Below are positions 13,836 through 64,000 of a DNA stretch of 64,000 bases, in pieces. Below the pieces are notes generated by a model. That model saw only the letters and a list, made by a program, of their open reading frames with translations. It was not told the origin of the DNA and ran no database searches. Each line of letters starts with the position of its first letter. Position 1 is the stretch's first letter. Source of the DNA: Glandiceps talaboti (Eukaryota; Hemichordata; Enteropneusta; Spengelidae). The position numbers and the translations under genes are program-made. Location: NCBI RefSeq assembly GCF_964340395.1, contig NC_135549.1, positions 10,825,342 to 10,889,341 of the forward strand, given 5' to 3'.

Positions 13836-14559
13836 TACTACTAGTATTTGTATTTCAAACAGGTATCAACACATAATGATGCGAACTTCCAAATAGTCAT
13901 TATAACAGATAACATAAAGCTTCATGAACCTGCAGTATTAACTTCACTTGTGTTGTGTAAAATACATAAAGTCAAACTCAAACACTGGGTGAAGAGGAAG
14001 ATGTATTTGGTGTCATCATAGAGACGATGGAATAGAGATATCTCTTTTGTCTCTATGGCTGTATACAAATATCGCCAACACCAAGACGGGGAAAAGTACA
14101 ATTCATGTATGAAACCGTCAGTAATTACAAGTGAGGTTCTTGGGGGAGGGTCATATTTTAGAAATTGGGATTAGAGGAGGATCACATTTTAGTTTGACTG
14201 AATAAATTGTCTAACTTTGCATTATTATGTGATTTTAGCATCCCATCGCTGCCACCAGTTCTACATCTCATTGCTACCATATTCGTTAGGGTTTGGGTTT
14301 GGGTTAACGATTTTTAGTTATAAGGCTATATTTTAAAAGTACATTCTTTAAATTTGGTACATAAAACGTAACTAATCACATATGTTCTGTTGCATTCCAA
14401 CAATTATTGTGTGTAGGAACGAAAATCGAAAGACTTTGCCCTCACCACGTTATGGAAGGCATTCGGTTTAAATCTGGTGATAATGAACTTGTCTAAAAAC
14501 CAACAGCCACTGGCAAAAACGTATGTTATACTTCTGTCTGTGTCTCTGAACACACTATC

Positions 14560-15085
14560 TACAAAAACTACTGCATCGATTCTAATGAAACTTGCTACAC
14601 ATCTTCCATATGTATAATATTTGGTAAAAATAATTTGGTACATGAGTAAACATTCAAAAAATGTATGCAAATACCCCAGCAACCATGACTACACCCATAG
14701 TAACAGCCAAATGGTGATGTATTTCACAAAGATAACAACAGCGATTCGTAGACAAGTGAACAAACATTCAAAAAAGAATATGCAAATATGCCTAGCAACA
14801 ATACCACGCCCATGGCAACAGCTAAATGATCACATATATCATGAAAATAACAACAGGGATTAATAGACAAAGGAATAAACATTGAAAAATGTATGCAAAT
14901 ATACCTGGCAACAAGACCACGCTCATAGAAACAGTCAGATGATCATGTATATGGTAAAGATAACACCAGGGATTCATAGACAAGTGAACGAACATTTAAA
15001 AAATGTATGCAAATATGTCTAGCAACATGACCCCACCCATAGCAACATTAAAGTGATCACATATATTGCAGAGATAACAACATGA
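14560..15085. repeat. Roughly 114-bp diverged tandem repeat, about four copies
   Basis: The marker ATTCAAAAAATGTATGCAAAT recurs near 14652, 14767, 14881 and 14994, followed each time by a CCTAGCAACA...CACCCATAGCAACAG-like block and a GATCAC block. The composition resembles a dispersed invertebrate repeat that has expanded locally. Confidence 0.82.
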
Positions 15086-15244
15086 TAGGCACTGGATAGT
15101 CATTCAGCAAATGAACACCTGTACCTACATGTAGCATGGATCAGCATGTGGGTAAACATTTTGACACCTGTACAGTTGTGCTACAATGCCATAGAAATCT
15201 ATCCAAGTTTGACCAGATTCCCCTTTGTTAACAACACTAAGCAG

Positions 15245-15570
15245 CTCATTTGAGTCCAACACTGAGCATCTAATTTGTATCCGACACTGAGCATCTAATT
15301 TGTGTCCGACACTGAGCATCTAATTTGTGTCCGACACTGAGCATCTAGTCTGTGTCCGACACTGAGCATGTAATTTTTATCTGACACTTAGCAACTTATA
15401 TATGTCTGACACTGAGCATCTAATTTGTGTCCAACACTGAGCAACTAATTTGAGTCCGACACTGAGCATCTAATTTGTGTCCGACACCGGGCGACTTATT
15501 TGAGTCTGACAATGAGCTTCTAATTTGGGTCCAACACTGAGTGACTTATTTGAGTCTGACAATGAGTAGT
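15245..15570. repeat. 26-bp minisatellite, about 13 copies
   Basis: Imperfect units of TTTGTGTCCGACACTGAGCA plus TCTAAT. The copies diverge toward the right end. Confidence 0.92.
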
Positions 15571-16407
15571 TGGTAATTAGAGAATTTGGAGTAATTTGTG
15601 TATGTAATTTCTTCTACTTGTCTCCCATCCGTTTACTAGACATAGATATTGCATAAAGTAAATGCACATTTCCCATTAGAAAAACATCTTCAATCATATT
15701 CCAAGAGAATATAATTTTGTAAAACTGCATTTCTGACGTTTACGTTTGATTACAGTGGACTTGTTATTACACATATGTCATTTTTTCTGATTTAGATGTC
15801 TGCATGTAGTTGAAAACTGTTGTTACGGTTTTACTAATTTGAATATTTGTGTTACTTTGTTAGAACGTTTCACCATGTGCCATGGTTTCACATTGCATTG
15901 CACAAGCGGGCTATCTTGCTGGAGAATTCGCCAAGATAAATTCATACGATTGTCTTTACTATTTCATTGTAAATTAAAGTTGAAAATATTTTTTTGTACT
16001 TCGATAATTAGGAACATATTTGTATGTCCGCGTTTATGTTTCCCGCGTAGGTAAGTTAATGAAAACACATGCCTCAACGTACTCTGGGGACGTACTGCTG
16101 GAGGTGAGTTACGCTAGTGTAACAGCGGCTTCTCTGCTGGTGTAACGCGAGTGTCTCTACACTGAGCTCGAGTAACTCGACAGAGTGTACTTCTGAAAAA
16201 TCTAGGTATATCGTTGTACCAGAGAAGCAAGTAACAGCGAAGGTACACGGGAGTACATCTGGAGTTAATGCGCTTGTGGGGAATTTGCGTGTGTATCACC
16301 CATAATGCGCGTTCTGCTCTGCTCCGCTCTAGCTCTGCTCTGCGCTGCGCTGCTCTATTCGATATTCTGCTCTATTCTGCCCACAGGGGGCAGCGAGCAT
16401 GTAGCTG

Positions 16408-16495
16408 ATTGATCGATTGATTGATCGGTTGATTTATTGATTGATTGATTGATTGATTTATTATTTGGTTGAATGATTGATCGATTGAATGATCA
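16408..16495. repeat. GATT tetranucleotide microsatellite
   Basis: Interrupted GATT repeats with GATC and TTATT variants, ending near GATCAATTTTTG. Confidence 0.93.
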
Positions 16496-18028
16496 ATTTT
16501 TGTGGTGCAATATAACTTGTTTTGTGTGTGATATTGATCAATTCACTCCATTGAGTTTTAAAACTATATCTTTTTCTTTCCCTGGTTACTTTGCTCTCAG
16601 CTATATCTCAGACCACTAGCAGTCTGAGGCTGTATGTAAGTCTCTCTTTTCTTTATTGACTAAATAAAGACGCCTTGTCCATTCTTCTAATCGTATCTAA
16701 ATTAAAACATTTAATATTCCTAATCTTATAATTGGCGAGAGATCACTTACATTAACAGTTTACTTTATCTCTCATCTGGGAGATTATCACACTGGACAAA
16801 CATTCGATCATGCATAAACTAGTAAGAAAGAGAATTTCTCTTGTGATTAATATGTACAGTGTTACATTAACCCTTTATCACTTTAATCAATGCCCCAACG
16901 AAAGCCTGTTGGTATAATTTTTAGTTTTACATGTAATGAGTAATTTTCGGTAATTAAACTACATCTTAACAATGCAATCTTCAAATTTAATTTAACTTAG
17001 TGTGTATACATCAACCATAACAAATCACACGTGTTTGTGTAGTCTTTTATGTAGTTTTTTTTATTGTGATGTGTAATTTGCATAATAGTAATTTTTCATA
17101 ATTTGGCAATATCTTTAGAATGCAAGTTTCAGATAACTTATTATATGCGATTATGGTAAAGAAGTGCATTTTATAATGTGTCCTTTAAATTTTGTTGATG
17201 TAGATTATAATCGTAATGGTTAATTTGCATAATTAATGATCCTTCGATAATTAGGCAAATATGTTAATGATGCAAGCTTCAAATTTCATATAGTTTGATA
17301 TAATTATTGTTCCAATTAAGGGGTACATCATGTATAATACCTATAGCACAGAATTTTGCGTTCCAACAGTGTGTGTAAGACCAAAAATCTATCTTTTGCC
17401 CTTTCTGGAGGCGTTCAGTGTAAATCTGGTATTGCTATAGAATGAGAATACAGTAGTAATTAAAGTGGAGGGGGGTTTTGACAGTGGCTACTAGTCATTA
17501 AACAAGTGACAGTGAATGGTCAAATATAAGTAACCTTTTATTTGGAAACAAAAATAAAGAAAAATACCATGTTCGTTGTTAATTTGACTTCGCTTCGCAA
17601 CTTCAGTGATTTAAATAGCGCCCCCAGAGTTTGTTTCTGATTTATTTTATACTAAACTATGGTTACACATTTTATGTATATAGTACAACTCTACGAGTCA
17701 ATGAAAATAGTCGAAATTAAGAAATGAAAAAAATGAAGGTGACGTTTGTGTAACAAAAATATCTATGACTAAATATTTCACTCCTTACATTTCTATTACA
17801 AACATGTAACAAATGTGTAAACTGCCCATCCTCCAATTTATCAGATATATAGTTTTACTTTAATGAAAAAAAATATAACTCCACAATAAACAAATGATAA
17901 ACAAAAAGTTATTTTTATTCAAAACAGATATTCAAATATTAGCGCCTATAAACTCAGACCACTATGTTTGTCGACCTCTGTTTACCTAAGTGTCACGTGG
18001 TTTTCTTGATGTAAACAACCTGACATAT

Positions 18029-18272
18029 CCGCCATTTTGATTTAGATATTCACGTTCGAGTCATTCAATGGAGTTGTCTAAGTTGTATACAGGATCGGGT
18101 TCATAAAATTCGATGGATTATCGTCGGGAGTTTGAGATAAGCTGGCACAGATGACGTATTCATGGTCTAGAGACGTGGACGAAGCACACAAAAACCACTG
18201 CTGGTGTTGATTTGACAAGTTTTGGTGGGAGGCGCAAGCCACATTTGTGGAATATTTTTGTGAGAAGGCAAC
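18029..18272 (+). promoter_or_regulatory. Probable core promoter and 5' UTR of CTTNBP2
   Basis: This stretch lies just before the start codon. It holds CCGCCATTTTG at 18029-18039, a YY1-type word that in animals often sits at or just after the transcription start. The E-box CACGTG lies just upstream at 17994-17999. An in-frame TGA at 18261-18263 shows that the coding sequence cannot extend upstream within this exon. The transcription start itself is inferred, not visible; I see no TATA box. Confidence 0.5.
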
Positions 18273-63165
<44,893 letters not shown>

Positions 63166-64000
63166 CTGATACGCTATAAAACTCCATGATTGTGGACGAT
63201 TCAATAGCTTTAATATTGTGACTTATAAAAACCCCCCATGTAAAGACTTGCCAACATTTACTGCCCTGCATTTAGTTTATCACCTTTGCCAAAGTTTTTG
63301 AATTTATGAACATTAAACCGTTTATATTTACATTGTAACTGAATGCAATGCATACTGTAATGATACACTAGTTTTTACATCTCATATAGTTGCCGATATT
63401 GTGACAAAATACAGAATTTTCTAAATTTTTCATAGCAAATGTTAGCTTTAATATTTTGGCTGCCAAATTTTACATTCAATGTATTTGATGTGCCTTTTTT
63501 TGTGTGGAATTATATTGCGTGCTGTGTAATTATTGTGTTTGTTTTATGATAAGTTTTAGCTTTACATCATTTGATACAGGTTAGAGAAAGATATTAATGC
63601 GAAGACTGCCATTTTTTATTTGAGAATATTTGTAGCATTTTACAATCGACGGAGTGGCAGTTCCACTTATTGCTAGAATTAAAGTTAACTCAATGACAGT
63701 GTGTATTAAAGGGGTTTCTTTCATTGACAAAGTAACCAAACACAAAATTGTGTTAATTACAAACTTACTTCAATATCTGGAAATTTATAAGCCAATGAGA
63801 TCACCACAGATCCTGATGTCACAGGGTCAAAGTTCACCTGTCATGAACACTGCTTTAATGTTTCACTGTATGAAGGAAACATTTTGTGTCGAACAGCTGG
63901 ATGAGAGAATTATGATTCAGACAGAAGATAAACAGTGCTGATCGACTTTTCAAATGATATGAGTGAACATTTGAATTCCCAGATGAATTGTACAATCTAT
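63166..64000 (+). other. 3' UTR of CTTNBP2, running to or past the window edge
   Basis: AT-rich sequence follows the stop codon. I see no AATAAA here. ATTAAA variants occur at 63312, 63678 and 63705, any of which could serve as a poly(A) signal. An open frame at 63654-63941 has no coding signature I recognise and is most likely chance. Confidence 0.55.

Larger units (their letters stand above)
10801..18028. other. Intergenic region between the two divergent genes
   Basis: No convincing exon. It contains a CA repeat, three minisatellites, a GATT microsatellite (listed separately), a CRE palindrome at 12649-12656, CTCF-core-like words at 13081-13090 and 16384-16393, and a CTGCTC-rich pyrimidine tract at 16308-16380. 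A word shared with 22163-22200 lies at 13367-13402. The region probably holds regulatory DNA for both genes. Confidence 0.5.

Noticed and set aside
63654-63941. 95-residue frame in the 3' UTR
   Set aside because: No recognisable protein and no splice context; typical chance frame in a 3' UTR.

Overview
The window is nuclear DNA from an animal, AT-rich, with long introns, many micro- and minisatellites and frequent TACATGTA-type words. Conserved protein pieces joined by GT-AG introns show a bilaterian. The gene structure and repeat style suggest a marine invertebrate (a lophotrochozoan, or an ambulacrarian such as a hemichordate). I cannot place the phylum from sequence alone.

One gene dominates. 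It is a complete plus-strand orthologue of cortactin-binding protein 2 (CTTNBP2), with coding exons from 18273 to 63165. I assembled 22 coding exons by hand. Every junction has GT-AG ends and compatible phases, and the exons sum to 4785 nt (1594 aa plus stop). Domain order is: N-terminal CortBP2 coiled coil (exons 1-5), a low-complexity region with the SH3-ligand motif PPPVPPNKP (exon 5), six ankyrin repeats (exons 6-10), a AAA+ ATPase module of neuron-navigator (NAV/UNC-53) type with intact Walker A and B motifs (exons 13-19), and a charged tail (exons 20-22). The gene looks like the state before the vertebrate CTTNBP2/CTTNBP2NL duplication: exon 4 matches a segment I recall only from CTTNBP2NL, while the ankyrin and AAA+ parts are those of CTTNBP2.

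To the left, a second gene is read from the minus strand. Its first coding exon (10565 to 10486) and an internal exon (598 to 394) fit together in phase, and the gene continues past the left edge. I do not recognise the product. The two genes are divergent, with about 7.5 kb between them. That interval holds E-box, YY1-like and CTCF-like words and several minisatellites.

The most unusual structure is at the splice junctions of the large gene. The 3' end of exon 13 together with its 5' splice site has been amplified into a 59-bp minisatellite of 27 copies plus a degenerate 28th. The 3' end of exon 16 with its 5' splice site is repeated as a 79-bp unit (three copies and a partial one). The acceptor end of exon 8 has a near-copy 72 bp upstream that is open and in frame. 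These are separate duplications of splice boundaries in one gene. Other points of interest are a foldback/MITE-like element with a 12-bp target duplication in intron 2, an array of six CCAAT words just before the ankyrin exons, and a possible short isoform ending just past exon 5 with an AATAAA word 46 nt beyond its stop.
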